From Dickeya poaceiphila (lineage in GTDB: Bacteria; Pseudomonadota; Gammaproteobacteria; Enterobacterales; Enterobacteriaceae), in assembly GCF_007858975.2 (NCBI RefSeq), contig NZ_CP042220.2:2666001-2730000 (forward strand): a DNA stretch of 64,000 nucleotides, read 5' to 3'. The notes beneath the pieces are model-generated. The model was given only the letters and a program-made list of their open reading frames with translations, did not search any database and was not told the origin of the DNA. A program made the position numbers and the translations under genes. The number at the start of each line of letters is the position of its first letter. Within the stretch, counting starts at the first letter, position 1. This document shows positions 1 through 9,465 of the stretch, piece after piece.

Positions 1-976
1 AGGGACCCAACTCGGTGGACGGATCGTCGGGCGTGCCGATTTTGAGCGTAGCAACCGCTTTGCCGAGCTTTTCCACTAGTTGTTCATAGATGGGGCGCTG
101 CACGTAGAGACGGCAGGCCGCAGTGCAGTCTTGCCCGGCGTTGTAGAAACCGAAACTACGAATACCATCTACCACTTGATCCAGGTCGGCATCGTCAAAC
201 ACGATCACCGGCGCCTTGCCACCCAGTTCCATATGGGTGCGTTTCACGCTGGGTGCCGCATGACCAATAATATGCGAACCGGTAGCGATAGAACCGGTCA
301 GCGATACCATGCGCACCCGTTCGTGGCCGGTCAGCGCATCGCCGATTTCCCGTCCCTGTCCGAACAAGATATTGACGACGCCCGGTGGGAACAGATCGGC
401 CAGCAAGCTGGCCAGATACAGCGCCGTCAGCGGCGTCTGCTCCGCCGGCTTCAGCACCACGCAGTTACCTGCCGCCAGCGCCGGCGCCAGCTTCCACGCC
501 GCCATCATCAGCGGATAATTCCAGGGGGCGATAGACGCAACAACGCCCACCGGATCGCGGCGGATCATCGAGGTATGCCCTTCCAGATACTCACCCGCCG
601 CCGAGCCGTTCAGGCAACGCGCCGCACCGGCAAAGAAGCGAAACACATCCGCCACCGCAGGCATCTCGTCATTCAACGCTGCATGATAAGGTTTACCGCA
701 ATTCAGCGACTCCAGCCGGGCCAGCGTTTCGCTGTGTTCTTCAATCAAGTCCGCCAGTTTCAGTAACAGCGTGGCACGTGTTTTCGGCGTGGTCTGTCCC
801 CAGTGGGCAAACGCTGCATCCGCCGCCATCACGGCGGCATTCACTTGTGCCAGATCCGCCTGCGCCATCGTGATAATGGCGTCTCCCGTCGCCGGGTTGT
901 ACACCGTATAAGGCGCTCCGCTACCTAACACCCGCTTTCCGTCAATCAACATGTCAATCAGCAAATTGTCGTGCAT
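1..976 (-). CDS. patD: gamma-aminobutyraldehyde dehydrogenase (3' end outside window)
   Basis: NAD-dependent aldehyde dehydrogenase that would oxidise 4-aminobutanal to GABA in putrescine degradation. About 325 N-terminal residues lie in the window and the C-terminus is cut off at base 1. The class motifs are visible: APWNYP in the cofactor-binding half, the general base Glu in MELGGK (E250) and the catalytic Cys in GQDC (C284). The sequence follows E. coli YdcW/PatD closely, including FRFFAGAARCLNG and EYLEGHTSMIRRDP. The start is the ATG at 976, giving MHDNLL. The next genes on the same strand begin beyond a gap of about 325 bases, so it is probably its own transcription unit. A role in the neighbouring sulfonate/D-amino-acid cluster cannot be excluded, but nothing in the sequence shows one. 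Confidence 0.9.
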   Translation of the reverse strand, partial: MHDNLLIDMLIDGKRVLGSGAPYTVYNPATGDAIITMAQADLAQVNAAVMAADAAFAHWGQTTPKTRATLLLKLADLIEEHSETLARLESLNCGKPYHAALNDEMPAVADVFRFFAGAARCLNGSAAGEYLEGHTSMIRRDPVGVVASIAPWNYPLMMAAWKLAPALAAGNCVVLKPAEQTPLTALYLASLLADLFPPGVVNILFGQGREIGDALTGHERVRMVSLTGSIATGSHIIGHAAPSVKRTHMELGGKAPVIVFDDADLDQVVDGIRSFGFYNAGQDCTAACRLYVQRPIYEQLVEKLGKAVATLKIGTPDDPSTELGP

Positions 977-1301
977 ACCCCGCTCCCTTGAAACGATAGC
1001 TGTAGACGTACCCTATAGCGTTCATCTAGCAAAATACCTGCCATCTTCTGCAGTCGCTCACCGATAAAAACGGTACTTGCTGCCTCTCAAGCGTAGCTGA
1101 GCCATAACCACAAGAGAGCCGGAGGGAAATGACGCCGCTCACATAACGCAGAGATAACCGGAGTATCGCCTGGCGTTACTCTGCACCCCATAATGAATGA
1201 CGGTGTTTTTCAGACAGAGGGAGTTTATGTCGCCGGGTTCTCCACACAGAGGTTTTCCTCGCAACGGTCCGCCAGGAAACCGGCCAGTGGGGGTTTTGTC
1301 A
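977..1301. other. intergenic region, no gene seen
   Basis: It lies between the start of patD and the end of the racemase gene. It must hold the patD promoter (reading left) and the end of the racemase operon. I see no convincing coding frame, RNA gene or strong terminator. The short open frames here lack ribosome-binding sites and overlap the racemase antisense. Confidence 0.5.
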
Positions 1302-2033
1302 CTATCCGCCCATGTGCTGGCGCCATAACGCGACACAGTGCCGGGCCAGTGCTTCGGTACTGTCGATACTACGCGCCAACCAGTGTGACTGCACGGCGGC
1401 CAATCCAGGAGCAACTTCGGTGCAGGCCAGGATCAGATGAGTGGCGCCACGCGCAGCCAGCCGTTCGGCCAGTTGCTCGAAGCGTTGTCCGCCTGCCGCA
1501 GCCTCACCACGCTTGACGGCGTAACAGCCCGGCACAAACAGGTTATCCATCTCCTGTTCATCGGGCAGTACCATTTCGACATCCAGTGCCGCCAACCGCT
1601 GTTGATACCACCCCGCCGCCAACGTGCCGTGAGTAGCGATCACCCCCAACCGTAGGGACGGAGTGCCGTCCAGGGCAAACCGCACCTGCGCCAGCGTGGC
1701 ATCGGCGATATGCAGCACCGGTGCACGGCTGGCCGCTCGCAGTTCATCAAACCAGTGATGCGCAGTATTACAGGGAATAATCAGGTGACTAATATCCAGC
1801 CGGTTGAGGTGTTCAACGCCATCCAACAACGCAGGCAACGGTGATGCGCCAATCCCCGCCAGCGCCCGCTGGCGATCCGGAACCTGCGGCACATTCCACA
1901 CTGCGAGCGGCACATGTTGCTGGTCACGCTCAGCGGGCGTAGCGGCGATGATCTTCTGCAACAGATCTACGGTGGCGAGCGGCCCCATGCCGCCCAGCAC
2001 TCCGGCCAGAAAACGCGACGACGACGGCATCAC
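1302..2033 (-). CDS. aspartate/glutamate racemase family protein (243 aa)
   Basis: Member of the PLP-independent Asp/Glu racemase superfamily, which uses two cysteines as acid/base pair. Both are visible: PCNTAHHW (C88) and ACTEV (C204), with the N-terminal [10 protein letters not shown] typical of the aspartate-racemase (RacD/YgeA) branch. Length is normal for the family. The start ATG overlaps the stop of the upstream CuyA/DcyD-like gene by four bases, so the two are translationally coupled. Given that partner, the substrate may be a three- or four-carbon acidic amino acid such as aspartate, or its sulfonate analogue cysteate; this is inference. A second family member (32293-33009) sits beside another symporter in this window. 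Confidence 0.85.
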   Translation of the reverse strand: MMPSSSRFLAGVLGGMGPLATVDLLQKIIAATPAERDQQHVPLAVWNVPQVPDRQRALAGIGASPLPALLDGVEHLNRLDISHLIIPCNTAHHWFDELRAASRAPVLHIADATLAQVRFALDGTPSLRLGVIATHGTLAAGWYQQRLAALDVEMVLPDEQEMDNLFVPGCYAVKRGEAAAGGQRFEQLAERLAARGATHLILACTEVAPGLAAVQSHWLARSIDSTEALARHCVALWRQHMGG

Positions 2034-3043
2034 CAGCTTTCCTGCTGTTCAAACAGTTGACGGTAGCCAAACAGTCCAGCCGCTCCGCCGGTATGAATAA
2101 ACAGCACGTTTTCGTTTTTGCCGAACTGCCCTTTGCGTACCAGGTCGATCAACCCGGCCAACGCCTTACCGGAATAGACCGGGTCCAGCAAAATGCCTTC
2201 CAGTTGCGCCGCCAGTTTCAAGGCTTCCAGCGTACCAGCGGTGGGAATGCCGTATCCCTGCCCAACATAGTCGCTGTTGACCTGAACCGCCTCGCGCGGC
2301 ACCTCGCCCGTCAGCCCCAGCTTCTGCCAGGTGCGCTGCGCCAGTTGCCACACGTTCTCTTCCTGCTTCGTCTTTGGCGCCCGTACGCTGATGCCCAATA
2401 CAGGAATACCGCTGTTGCTGGCAGTCAGCCCGGTTACCAGTCCAGCCTGAGTACCGGTGCTACCGGTGGCGTGTACGATATGGTCAAGACTTAGTCGCTG
2501 TTGACTGGATTGATACAGCAGCTCTTCAGCACAGGCGACATACCCCAGCGCACCGGTCGGGCTGGAACCACCGCCGGGAATAACGTAAGGCCGGTGGCCC
2601 TGTTCGCGCAGCGTGGCCGCCAGTACCTCCATCGCCTGCTGCATGTCCGTGCCAGCAGGCAGATGCCCCACAATGTCGCCGCCCAACAGTTTGTCCAACA
2701 GCACATTACCGGAACGCTGGTAGTCAACACCATAATCATCAACCCGCTTTTCCAGCAGAACCTGCGTCTTCAACCCCAATTTCGCTGCGGCGGCGATAGT
2801 TTGGCGTACATGGTTGGATTGCGTGGCCCCTTGGGTGATGATGACATCAGCATCCTGCTGCAAAGCTTCTGCCAACAGAAATTCGAGTTTGCGGGTTTTA
2901 TTACCGCCGGTCGCCAGCCCGGTGGCGTCGTCACGCTTGATATAAATCGTCGGTCCGCCAAGATAAGCCGATAACCGCGGTAGCGGTTCCAGCGGTGTGG
3001 GGAAATGCCCTAATGACAAACGGGGAAAACGGGCGAGATGCAT
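2030..3043 (-). CDS. L-cysteate sulfo-lyase / D-cysteine desulfhydrase family PLP enzyme
   Basis: Fold-type II PLP enzyme of the ACC-deaminase/D-cysteine desulfhydrase family (337 aa). The PLP lysine is in GGNKTRKLE (K49), with the QSNHVRQ substrate loop, the [13 protein letters not shown] phosphate-binding stretch and a C-terminal [11 protein letters not shown]. Family members eliminate sulfide from D-cysteine (DcyD) or sulfite plus ammonia from L-cysteate (CuyA), giving pyruvate. From memory, the MHLARFPR start, [19 protein letters not shown] and [12 protein letters not shown] resemble CuyA more than E. coli DcyD; an alignment would settle this. ATG at 3043 is chosen over 3073 because GAGGAG lies just upstream. 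Its 3' end overlaps the racemase start; the Ldh-type dehydrogenase gene lies upstream on the same strand. Confidence 0.82.
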   Translation of the reverse strand: MHLARFPRLSLGHFPTPLEPLPRLSAYLGGPTIYIKRDDATGLATGGNKTRKLEFLLAEALQQDADVIITQGATQSNHVRQTIAAAAKLGLKTQVLLEKRVDDYGVDYQRSGNVLLDKLLGGDIVGHLPAGTDMQQAMEVLAATLREQGHRPYVIPGGGSSPTGALGYVACAEELLYQSSQQRLSLDHIVHATGSTGTQAGLVTGLTASNSGIPVLGISVRAPKTKQEENVWQLAQRTWQKLGLTGEVPREAVQVNSDYVGQGYGIPTAGTLEALKLAAQLEGILLDPVYSGKALAGLIDLVRKGQFGKNENVLFIHTGGAAGLFGYRQLFEQQESW

Positions 3044-3227
3044 TGTTATCTCCTCGATAAATAATATAAACAAAGTGAATCGTATAAGGTATTCGTATAG
3101 TTCCAGCTACAAAACTGATGAACAGAGAATAAAAAAACATCATGAAATAATCGCTTCCCCCAAAATAATGAGAAATGCGATTTCATGTGTTATCGAAATA
3201 ACACCATTACACTACGCAATAACTGAT

Positions 3228-4250
3228 TCAGGCTATCTGTCGCTCCAGTTCGGTTAATTGCCGCCAGCTTTCGTCATCGACAAAAATACCGTTTGTCAGC
3301 CGTTGGCGATAAGCCCGCTGTTCCGGATCACCGGGCAGCAGCAATTCGCCATCGGAACGCGACTGTCGCACCCAATCCAGCAAGGCAGGAATTTCTTGTT
3401 GATAGCTGGCCGCGCCGCCCATCCGCTGCGGATCGATCAGTATCGATAACATGCTGTTGATGATCCGCTTGCCTTGCCCCGTAGCAGTACGCTCGGTCGC
3501 CCCGCCGGTCAGCGCCGCGCCAAGCAACGAGCACACCAGCGCCAGCCCGGAGCCTTTATGCTGGCCAAATGACAGCAGCGCGCCGAAAGGTTCCTCCATC
3601 AGCCAGCGCGGGTCCACCGCAGGCTGGCCCAGATTATCGACAATCTGCCCTGGCGGCAGTTGTCGTCCTTCGTTCCAGGCAATGCGCGCCTTGTTGCCGG
3701 CAATCACGCTGGTGGCAAAATCAAGAATCACCGGCGGACCACCCACGACCGGAACACCGACGCAGAAGGGATTGGTGCCGAAACGCGGTTGCTGCCCCTG
3801 CCAGGGCATGACGATAGGGCGAGTGTAGACATTGGCGAAATGCAGCGACACCAGCCCGGCATCGGCCGCCTGTTCCGCCCAGGCGCCGATACGCCCAAGA
3901 TGGTGCGCATCCGACAGGCTGATCACCGCAACGCCCTGCTGCTGCACACGCTCAATACCCTGTGCTATCGCCTGTCTGGCCACTACCTGACCAAAACCAT
4001 GCTGCCCGGAAAACGCTATCATCGGCCCAGCGTCGAGGGTCTTTTCCACCTGAGCATGTGGCGCCAGCCCACCTTCTCGAATGGCGGCGATATAACGCGG
4101 CAACATGCCGACGCCGTGAGAATCATGGCCCTTCAGGCTGGACTCCACCAGATTATCCGCCACCAGCCCGGCGACATCTGCTCTCACCTCCGCATCGCTC
4201 AGGCGTTCGCGTAAATAATGCCGTAAATAATCGTGAGAAAAAACAGGCAT
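3228..4250 (-). CDS. malate/L-lactate dehydrogenase family oxidoreductase (ComC/YiaK-like)
   Basis: NAD(P)H-dependent oxidoreductase of the Ldh2 family (340 aa, normal length), structurally unrelated to classical MDH/LDH. Family signatures: HDSHGVGMLPRY near residue 42, the catalytic-region HHLGRIG (H116/H117), FGTNPFCVGVP, and GHKGSGL-like GQHKGSGLALV. Relatives reduce 2-oxo acids: malate/lactate, ureidoglycolate, 2,3-diketo-L-gulonate, and sulfopyruvate to (R)-sulfolactate (ComC). Beside a CuyA-like lyase, a taurine-type ABC transporter and cbl, a sulfolactate/sulfopyruvate role is plausible but unproven. The ATG at 4250 faces the divergent ABC operon across about 270 bases, so the two operons may share a control region. 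Confidence 0.82.
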   Translation of the reverse strand: MPVFSHDYLRHYLRERLSDAEVRADVAGLVADNLVESSLKGHDSHGVGMLPRYIAAIREGGLAPHAQVEKTLDAGPMIAFSGQHGFGQVVARQAIAQGIERVQQQGVAVISLSDAHHLGRIGAWAEQAADAGLVSLHFANVYTRPIVMPWQGQQPRFGTNPFCVGVPVVGGPPVILDFATSVIAGNKARIAWNEGRQLPPGQIVDNLGQPAVDPRWLMEEPFGALLSFGQHKGSGLALVCSLLGAALTGGATERTATGQGKRIINSMLSILIDPQRMGGAASYQQEIPALLDWVRQSRSDGELLLPGDPEQRAYRQRLTNGIFVDDESWRQLTELERQIA

Positions 4251-4521
4251 GTTTCTGGTCCCCGTAAATCAGAATGTGTTTACTATAATCTTCGCGGAAA
4301 TCGGGGTAAGTGAATAATACAGGAAACGATAGCAATAATAGTGCTTAACCAAATACCGAATCTGTTTATCAAAAATAACTATAAACAGGATTCAACTAAC
4401 TTATTTCCAAATGGTCTTTGTCATCAGGCGTTATAAAAATAGCATTCAAAGTTATCTTTTTTTGAAATGAAATCGACCACCGAATTTCATTAATTAAACA
4501 ATTAACTGCGAGACTATATTG
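4251..4521. promoter_or_regulatory. divergent control region, dehydrogenase operon / ABC transporter operon
   Basis: About 270 A+T-rich bases separate two divergent operons and must contain promoters for both. No operator could be identified by eye. A Cbl/CysB-type LysR site is a reasonable expectation because cbl is encoded nearby, but this is inference. Confidence 0.4.
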
Positions 4522-5616
4522 ATGGCGCCAGTGGCAATGCAATTCATAGCAATAAACCAGGTCGTAAAAATAAACCGGGCGAAAAAGACGACTGGGCAGA
4601 CGAATACCGCCTCCAGCCATGTCAAAAGCGGTTGGCTGCTGGCACTGACGCTCACGCTGGGTGCTGCGTCGCTGGCCGCACAAGCGGAGGGCAGCATCAG
4701 CATCGCCCAGCAGTTCGGCATCGGCTACCTGATTCTGGACGTGGTGCGCGACCAGCAATTAATTGAAAAAAATGGTAAACAGCAGGGGCTGGATATCAAA
4801 GTGGACTGGCGAACGCTATCCGGTGCCACGGCCATTAATGAAGCATTGCTGTCCGGCGCGCTGGATGTCGCGTCCGCCGGGGTGCCGCCGATGCTGACGC
4901 TGTGGGACCGTACGCTGGGCAAACAGAACGTACGCGCCATCGCCTCGCTGGGTTCTATGCCGAATTATCTGTTAACTAACAATCCGGCGGTGAAAACCCT
5001 GCGCGACCTCAGCGACCACGACCGCATCGCCACCCCCGCCGCCGGCGTCGGTTTCCAGTCACGCACATTGCAGATTGAAACCGCCAAACTGTTCGGCGAC
5101 AGTAACTACAAACGTTTCGATAATATTACCGTCAGCCTGCCGCACCCGGACGCCAACGCGGCGTTGATCGCCGGCGGTTCGGAAATCACCGCCCATTTCT
5201 CCAGTCCGCCGTTTCAATATCAGGCACTGGAACACCCGAACGTGCACAAAATTCTGAGTTCTTATGACGTGCTGGGCGGGGCAGGCACCTTCAATGTGCT
5301 CTACACCACCCAAAAATTTCACGATGAAAACCCGAAAACCTACCGCGCCTTCTATGACGCACTGAAGGAAGCCTCTGACATCATCAACGCCAACAAGGCC
5401 GCCGCCGCCGAAACCTATATCCGGGTGGAAAACTCACGCCTGCCGTTGCCTCTGGTCAAGCGCATCGTCGAAGACCCGGAGGTAGATTTCACCATCGTGC
5501 CGCAACGCACCTCGGTGTATGCCGAAAAACTGCAACAGCTCGGCGTACTGAAAAACAAGGCGGCGTCATGGAAAGACTACTTCTTCAGTGAAATCTACGA
5601 TCAGCCGGGCAGTTAA
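4522..5616 (+). CDS. ABC transporter periplasmic substrate-binding protein, taurine/sulfonate/nitrate type
   Basis: SsuA/TauA/NMT1-like periplasmic binding protein (364 aa from this ATG). A Sec signal peptide is visible (hydrophobic WLLALTLTLGAASLAA ending at AQA/EG), preceded by an unusually long polar stretch of about 35 residues, so the true start is uncertain; ATG 4537 is an alternative and no good ribosome-binding site decides. The mature part has the family pattern of an N-terminal IAQQFG strand, the DWRTLSGATAINEALLSGALDVASAG substrate-loop region and a C-terminal lobe. It is followed 22 bases later by the ATPase gene. The ligand is probably an organosulfonate, given the downstream cbl and the divergent CuyA-like gene; nitrate, bicarbonate or thiamine precursors are other possibilities for this fold. 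Confidence 0.83.
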   Translation: MAPVAMQFIAINQVVKINRAKKTTGQTNTASSHVKSGWLLALTLTLGAASLAAQAEGSISIAQQFGIGYLILDVVRDQQLIEKNGKQQGLDIKVDWRTLSGATAINEALLSGALDVASAGVPPMLTLWDRTLGKQNVRAIASLGSMPNYLLTNNPAVKTLRDLSDHDRIATPAAGVGFQSRTLQIETAKLFGDSNYKRFDNITVSLPHPDANAALIAGGSEITAHFSSPPFQYQALEHPNVHKILSSYDVLGGAGTFNVLYTTQKFHDENPKTYRAFYDALKEASDIINANKAAAAETYIRVENSRLPLPLVKRIVEDPEVDFTIVPQRTSVYAEKLQQLGVLKNKAASWKDYFFSEIYDQPGS

Positions 5617-5638
5617 TATCCGGCAACAGGAGATGGCG

Positions 5639-6490
5639 ATGTCCGCTCACCCATTGCATCCGCTGTTGCAGGTCAATAATGTTGACCTGCGTTACCGAAC
5701 CTATCGCGCACAGATACAGGCGACCCACGACGTCAGTTTTGATGTGTTTCCGGCAGAACGTTTTGTGCTGCTGGGGCCATCAGGTTGCGGCAAATCCAGT
5801 CTGCTGAAAGCAATCGGCGGGTTTCTGTCGCCAACCAGCGGTTATATTCGGCTGGAGAACCAGCCCGTCACGCGCCCCGGTCCGGACCGTATGATGGTGT
5901 TTCAGGAGTTCGACCAGTTGCCGCCGTGGAAAACGGTGCTGGAAAACACGCTGTTTCCGCTGGTCGCCAGCGGCAAACTGACGAAATCAGACGCGCGCGA
6001 ACGGGCGCTGCACTTTCTCGATAAAGTCGGACTGGCGAACTTCGCCAATGCCTACCCCCACACGCTGTCCGGTGGTATGAAACAGCGAGTGGCGATTGCC
6101 CGCGCGCTGGCGATGCAACCGAAAATACTGCTGATGGACGAACCCTTCGCCGCACTGGACGCTCTCACTCGCCGCAAAATGCAGGAAGAGTTGCTCACAT
6201 TGTGGGAAGAGGTGCGCTTCACGCTGCTGTTCGTCACCCACTCCATTGAAGAGGCGCTGGTGGTCGGCAGCCGGGTCTTGCTGTTGTCTCCTCATCCCGG
6301 TCGGGTGCGGGCGGAAATCAACTGCCATCAGTTTTCGCTGAACGATGCCGGCAGCGAGGCCTTTCAGCACACCGCTCAGCACATCCACGATCTGTTATTC
6401 CCGCCGACACCAGCCCCTCGCGGCCCGTCGGCTTCACACGAGGTTCCTCATGAATATGTTGCCCCCGATCAGGCCAGAGTATCAGCGTGA
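5639..6490 (+). CDS. ABC transporter ATP-binding protein (SsuB/TauB type)
   Basis: Cytoplasmic ATPase of the taurine/sulfonate-type importer (283 aa). Walker A GPSGCGKS (residues 46-53), Q-loop MVFQEFDQLPPW, signature LSGGMKQR, Walker B ILLMDEPFAALD and switch histidine FVTHSIEEAL are all intact. ATG 5639 is preferred to in-frame starts at 5588 and 5633 because AACAGGAG sits about seven bases before it. The C-terminal 40 residues go beyond the ATPase core and overlap the start of the permease gene by 41 bases, which implies translational coupling. Confidence 0.88.
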   Translation: MSAHPLHPLLQVNNVDLRYRTYRAQIQATHDVSFDVFPAERFVLLGPSGCGKSSLLKAIGGFLSPTSGYIRLENQPVTRPGPDRMMVFQEFDQLPPWKTVLENTLFPLVASGKLTKSDARERALHFLDKVGLANFANAYPHTLSGGMKQRVAIARALAMQPKILLMDEPFAALDALTRRKMQEELLTLWEEVRFTLLFVTHSIEEALVVGSRVLLLSPHPGRVRAEINCHQFSLNDAGSEAFQHTAQHIHDLLFPPTPAPRGPSASHEVPHEYVAPDQARVSA

Positions 6491-7316
6491 ACTCACGCCA
6501 TTGGCGCCCGATACGCTGGAAGCACCACTGCCATGGCTAACCCGGCTGGCTCAGCATACCGGGTTGCGCCGCTTAATACTGGTGCTGTTACTGCTGGCGT
6601 TATGGGAAGTCGCTGCTCGCTGGCAGAATAACGACCTGATGCTACCTGGCTTTTTCCAGACGCTGCAGGCGTTCTGTCAGGACTGGCTGAGCGGCGAATT
6701 ACCAAAGAAAACAGCCGTGTCTCTCGGTATGCTGCTCAAAGGATACGCTATCGGCAGCCTGCTGGCACTGTTGCTCAGTACGCTGGCGGTATCGGTACAA
6801 CTGGGGCGCGACCTGCTGGCTCTGCTCACCGCTATGCTTAACCCGCTGCCCGCCATCGCCCTGCTGCCGCTGGCGCTGCTGTGGTTTGGCCTCGGTGAGA
6901 AAAGCCTGATTTTCGTGCTGGTGCATTCGGTGATGTGGCCGATGGCACTCAACGCTTACAGCGGTTTTCTCGGCGTTTCCGATACCCTGCGCATGGCCGG
7001 GCGCAACTATGGCCTGACCGGCTGGCGTTATGTCGCTCACATTCTTATCCCGGCAGCGCTACCTGCCATTATTTCCGGTCTGAAGATCGGCTGGGCCTTC
7101 GCCTGGCGTACCTTGATCGCCGCTGAACTGGTATTTGGCGCCTCCAGCGGCAAAGGCGGACTGGGATGGTATATCTTCCAGAATCGCAACGAATTGTATA
7201 CCGACCACGTGTTCGCCGGTCTGGCGTCGGTGATCTTGATAGGGTTACTGGTGGAAGGGTTGATTTTCGCCACGCTGGAACGTCTGACCGTTCGAAAATG
7301 GGGAATGCAGCGCTAA
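6450..7316 (+). CDS. ABC transporter permease (SsuC/TauC type)
   Basis: Inner-membrane permease of the same importer (288 aa), with about six hydrophobic segments after a proline-rich N-terminus. The EAA loop that docks on the ATPase is readable near residue 170-205 (MAGRNYGLTGWRYVAHILIPAALPAIISG). The start ATG at 6450 has GAGG upstream and lies inside the 3' end of the ATPase gene. It is the last gene of the operon; no clear terminator hairpin follows it. Confidence 0.88.
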   Translation: MNMLPPIRPEYQRELTPLAPDTLEAPLPWLTRLAQHTGLRRLILVLLLLALWEVAARWQNNDLMLPGFFQTLQAFCQDWLSGELPKKTAVSLGMLLKGYAIGSLLALLLSTLAVSVQLGRDLLALLTAMLNPLPAIALLPLALLWFGLGEKSLIFVLVHSVMWPMALNAYSGFLGVSDTLRMAGRNYGLTGWRYVAHILIPAALPAIISGLKIGWAFAWRTLIAAELVFGASSGKGGLGWYIFQNRNELYTDHVFAGLASVILIGLLVEGLIFATLERLTVRKWGMQR

Positions 7317-7664
7317 GCGGCATTCCCATGATGACTGGTACAGGCCTGTAAAGCATCCCAGGACAGACGATAGGTTTATTGCGGTATGAGAGGAAACTCA
7401 ATGCCGCAACATGCTCTGGCTTGTTCAAGTACGTCGGAGACGCTCAATGCCGTATCCAGTAATTCATAACACCGGTCGCTATCCCAGGCGCTAAAAATAT
7501 CCCTGAATATCTCGAATTCATACACCATATATAGCTACTACTATTCGCCGAGTCTTCAAATCGCGTCAGCATCCCTTGTTTCGAGCATTCGATACGCCTC
7601 TGCTTCTCTAGGGCAATACTTATCGATACCCTTATACCGATACCACGCGTGCAGGCCAGGAGTA
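7317..7664. other. intergenic region, no gene seen
   Basis: About 350 bases between the convergent permease and gltP genes. The leftward open frame crossing it (7444-7827) is antisense to the gltP 3' end, has no family resemblance I recognise and is not supported. The gltP terminator lies at the right edge. Confidence 0.5.
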
Positions 7665-7690
7665 TAAAAAAACCGGGCCGAAGCCCGGTT
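7665..7690 (-). terminator. rho-independent terminator of gltP
   Basis: Perfect 8-bp stem AACCGGGC/GCCCGGTT with loop CGAA; read leftward it is followed by a run of seven T. It lies about 20 bases past the gltP stop codon. Confidence 0.85.
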
Positions 7691-7711
7691 GCAACATCAT
7701 AGAAAACAAGA

Positions 7712-9028
7712 TTATTCCTGACTGGCAGGTCGCACAACCAACGTTGCCTGCTCTTGCTCATAGGCACGCGCTTTCTCTTCGTCGAACTGCCCTTCCCACT
7801 TGGCGACAACCAGCACCGCCAGCGCATTGCCCACTACATTCAGTGCGGTACGCGCCATATCCAGAATGCGGTCTACCCCGGCGATAAACGCCAGACCTTC
7901 CAGCGGAATACCCACGCTGCCCAGCGTCGCCAGCAATACCACAAAGGAGACACCTGGTACGCCGGCAATCCCTTTAGAGGTGATCATCAGCGTCAGCACC
8001 AGCACCACCTCATGCCCCAGACTGAGATCAATGCCGTACAGTTGCGCGATGAAAATAGCCGCGATGCTTTGATACAGCGTGGAACCATCCAGATTGAACG
8101 AGTAACCGGTCGGCACCACAAAGCTGGTGATCGCTTTTGGTGCGCCGTAGGCTTCCATCTTCTGAATGATACGCGGCAGCACCGTTTCGGAACTGGCGGT
8201 CGAATAGGCAAGAATCAGCTCGTCCTTCAGAATGCGGATCAGCGTCATAATGCGCAGGCGGCACATACGCGCCACAGCCCCCAGCACCACCAGCGCAAAG
8301 AACAGAATCGCGGCATAGACCAGAACCACCAGCTTGGCGAGCGGCCATAGCGAAGCGAAGCCGAAGTTGGCAACGGTCACGGAAATCAGTGCAAACACCC
8401 CAATCGGTGCATAACGCATGATCATGTTAGTGACACGGAACATGGTTTCCGACGCACTGCGGAACACATTCAACAGCGGATCACGCTGCTCGCGCGGCAG
8501 AGATGACAGCCCAAGGCCGAACAATACGGCGAAGAAGATCACTGGCAGCATGTCACCCTTGGCCAACGCGGCAAAAATATTGGGTGGAATCAGCGAGAGA
8601 ATCGTGCCTACCAGACTGTGCGAACCGCTTTGCACCTGTTCGGTGGTTTTCTCATACTGAGAGATATCCACTTTGGTCAGCATCGACATGTCAACGCCGT
8701 GCCCAGGATGAAACAGGTTGGCTAATGTAATACCGATGACAATCGCCAACGTGGTAATGACTTCAAAATAAACGATTGTTTTAAAACCGATGCGCCCCAG
8801 CTTTTTAGCATCACCGACACCAGCGATGCCGACCACCAGCGTGGTGATAACAATCGGCACCACAATCATCTTGATCAACCGGATAAAGATATCCCCGGCT
8901 GGACTCAACAGGTTGGCGATCAACCATTGTTTATTGGCTGGGTTTTCATGCAGCCAGGCACCGACAGCAATACCGATGAACAATGCGATGAGAATTTGCC
9001 AGGCAAGGCTAACTTTTTGTTTTTTCAT
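7712..9028 (-). CDS. gltP: glutamate/aspartate:proton symporter GltP
   Basis: Inner-membrane dicarboxylate/amino acid:cation symporter (DAACS) family protein, 438 aa against 437 for E. coli GltP, and very similar to it along its whole length (NLLSPAGDIFIRLIKMIVVPIVI, VAVTVANFGF-like region). Substrate and cation-site motifs are present: YSTASSETVLPRI (serine-rich loop), VPTGYSFNLDGSTLY and the C-terminal DRILDMARTALNVVGN. It imports L-glutamate and L-aspartate with protons; E. coli GltP is known to be sensitive to cysteate, which is interesting beside the CuyA-like gene. It has its own terminator and is transcribed toward the sulfonate cluster. The other DAACS protein (29906) is a distinct paralogue. 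Confidence 0.94.
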   Translation of the reverse strand: MKKQKVSLAWQILIALFIGIAVGAWLHENPANKQWLIANLLSPAGDIFIRLIKMIVVPIVITTLVVGIAGVGDAKKLGRIGFKTIVYFEVITTLAIVIGITLANLFHPGHGVDMSMLTKVDISQYEKTTEQVQSGSHSLVGTILSLIPPNIFAALAKGDMLPVIFFAVLFGLGLSSLPREQRDPLLNVFRSASETMFRVTNMIMRYAPIGVFALISVTVANFGFASLWPLAKLVVLVYAAILFFALVVLGAVARMCRLRIMTLIRILKDELILAYSTASSETVLPRIIQKMEAYGAPKAITSFVVPTGYSFNLDGSTLYQSIAAIFIAQLYGIDLSLGHEVVLVLTLMITSKGIAGVPGVSFVVLLATLGSVGIPLEGLAFIAGVDRILDMARTALNVVGNALAVLVVAKWEGQFDEEKARAYEQEQATLVVRPASQE

Positions 9029-9253
9029 GATACGAATCCATTGTCTGTGCTCCCTGCTACTACTCGCCGATGGCTATACCACTGCCACCGGACATTCCAG
9101 CGAATGCTGAATTGCTACAGATGAAGGGGGAGGTTGAAGGTTATTTTTCGCACAAATCCGCTACCCACAGGCAAATATGTGACTGACCAAAACACAGAAT
9201 GCGCAATCAAATAGCTATTCACTTATAATGCACAATTATTTGCATAAAAAAGA

Positions 9254-9284
9254 AAATAAAAAGGCATAACTTATTGTTATGCCT
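9254..9284 (-). terminator. strong hairpin terminator downstream of cbl
   Basis: Perfect 9-bp stem AGGCATAAC/GTTATGCCT with loop TTATT. Read leftward it is followed by TTTTTATTTTC. It would insulate cbl transcription from gltP. Confidence 0.75.
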
Positions 9285-9419
9285 AGTCATGCTACTATCC
9301 TCAGGTATTGAGATCAAGCGATACGTTCTGAGTGTTTTTCATAATTATGCGTTTCGTCACTCTATATTGGTTAATAACAGGCAGGCGAAAACCGCAACAT
9401 TTCAGCGTGGGATGGGAGC

Positions 9420-9439
9420 AAAACGCGAGCAAACTCGCG
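9420..9439 (-). terminator. short hairpin just after cbl
   Basis: CGCGAG/CTCGCG stem with a four-base loop, followed leftward by TTTTG. It is weaker than the hairpin at 9254-9284 but nearer to the gene. Confidence 0.5.
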
Positions 9440-9465
9440 CTTGCAGACAACGGAATCATCCCCTA

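Larger units (their letters stand above)
9029..9465. other. intergenic region between gltP and cbl
   Basis: About 440 A+T-rich bases with no supported gene. It holds the gltP promoter and two hairpins consistent with leftward termination of cbl, given separately. Confidence 0.5.

Noticed and set aside
80..766. 228-codon open frame on the plus strand
   Set aside because: Antisense to patD, which matches the aldehyde dehydrogenase family throughout; no ribosome-binding site.
7444..7827. 127-codon open frame between the permease gene and gltP
   Set aside because: Runs across the gltP terminator and into gltP in another frame; no recognisable domain.
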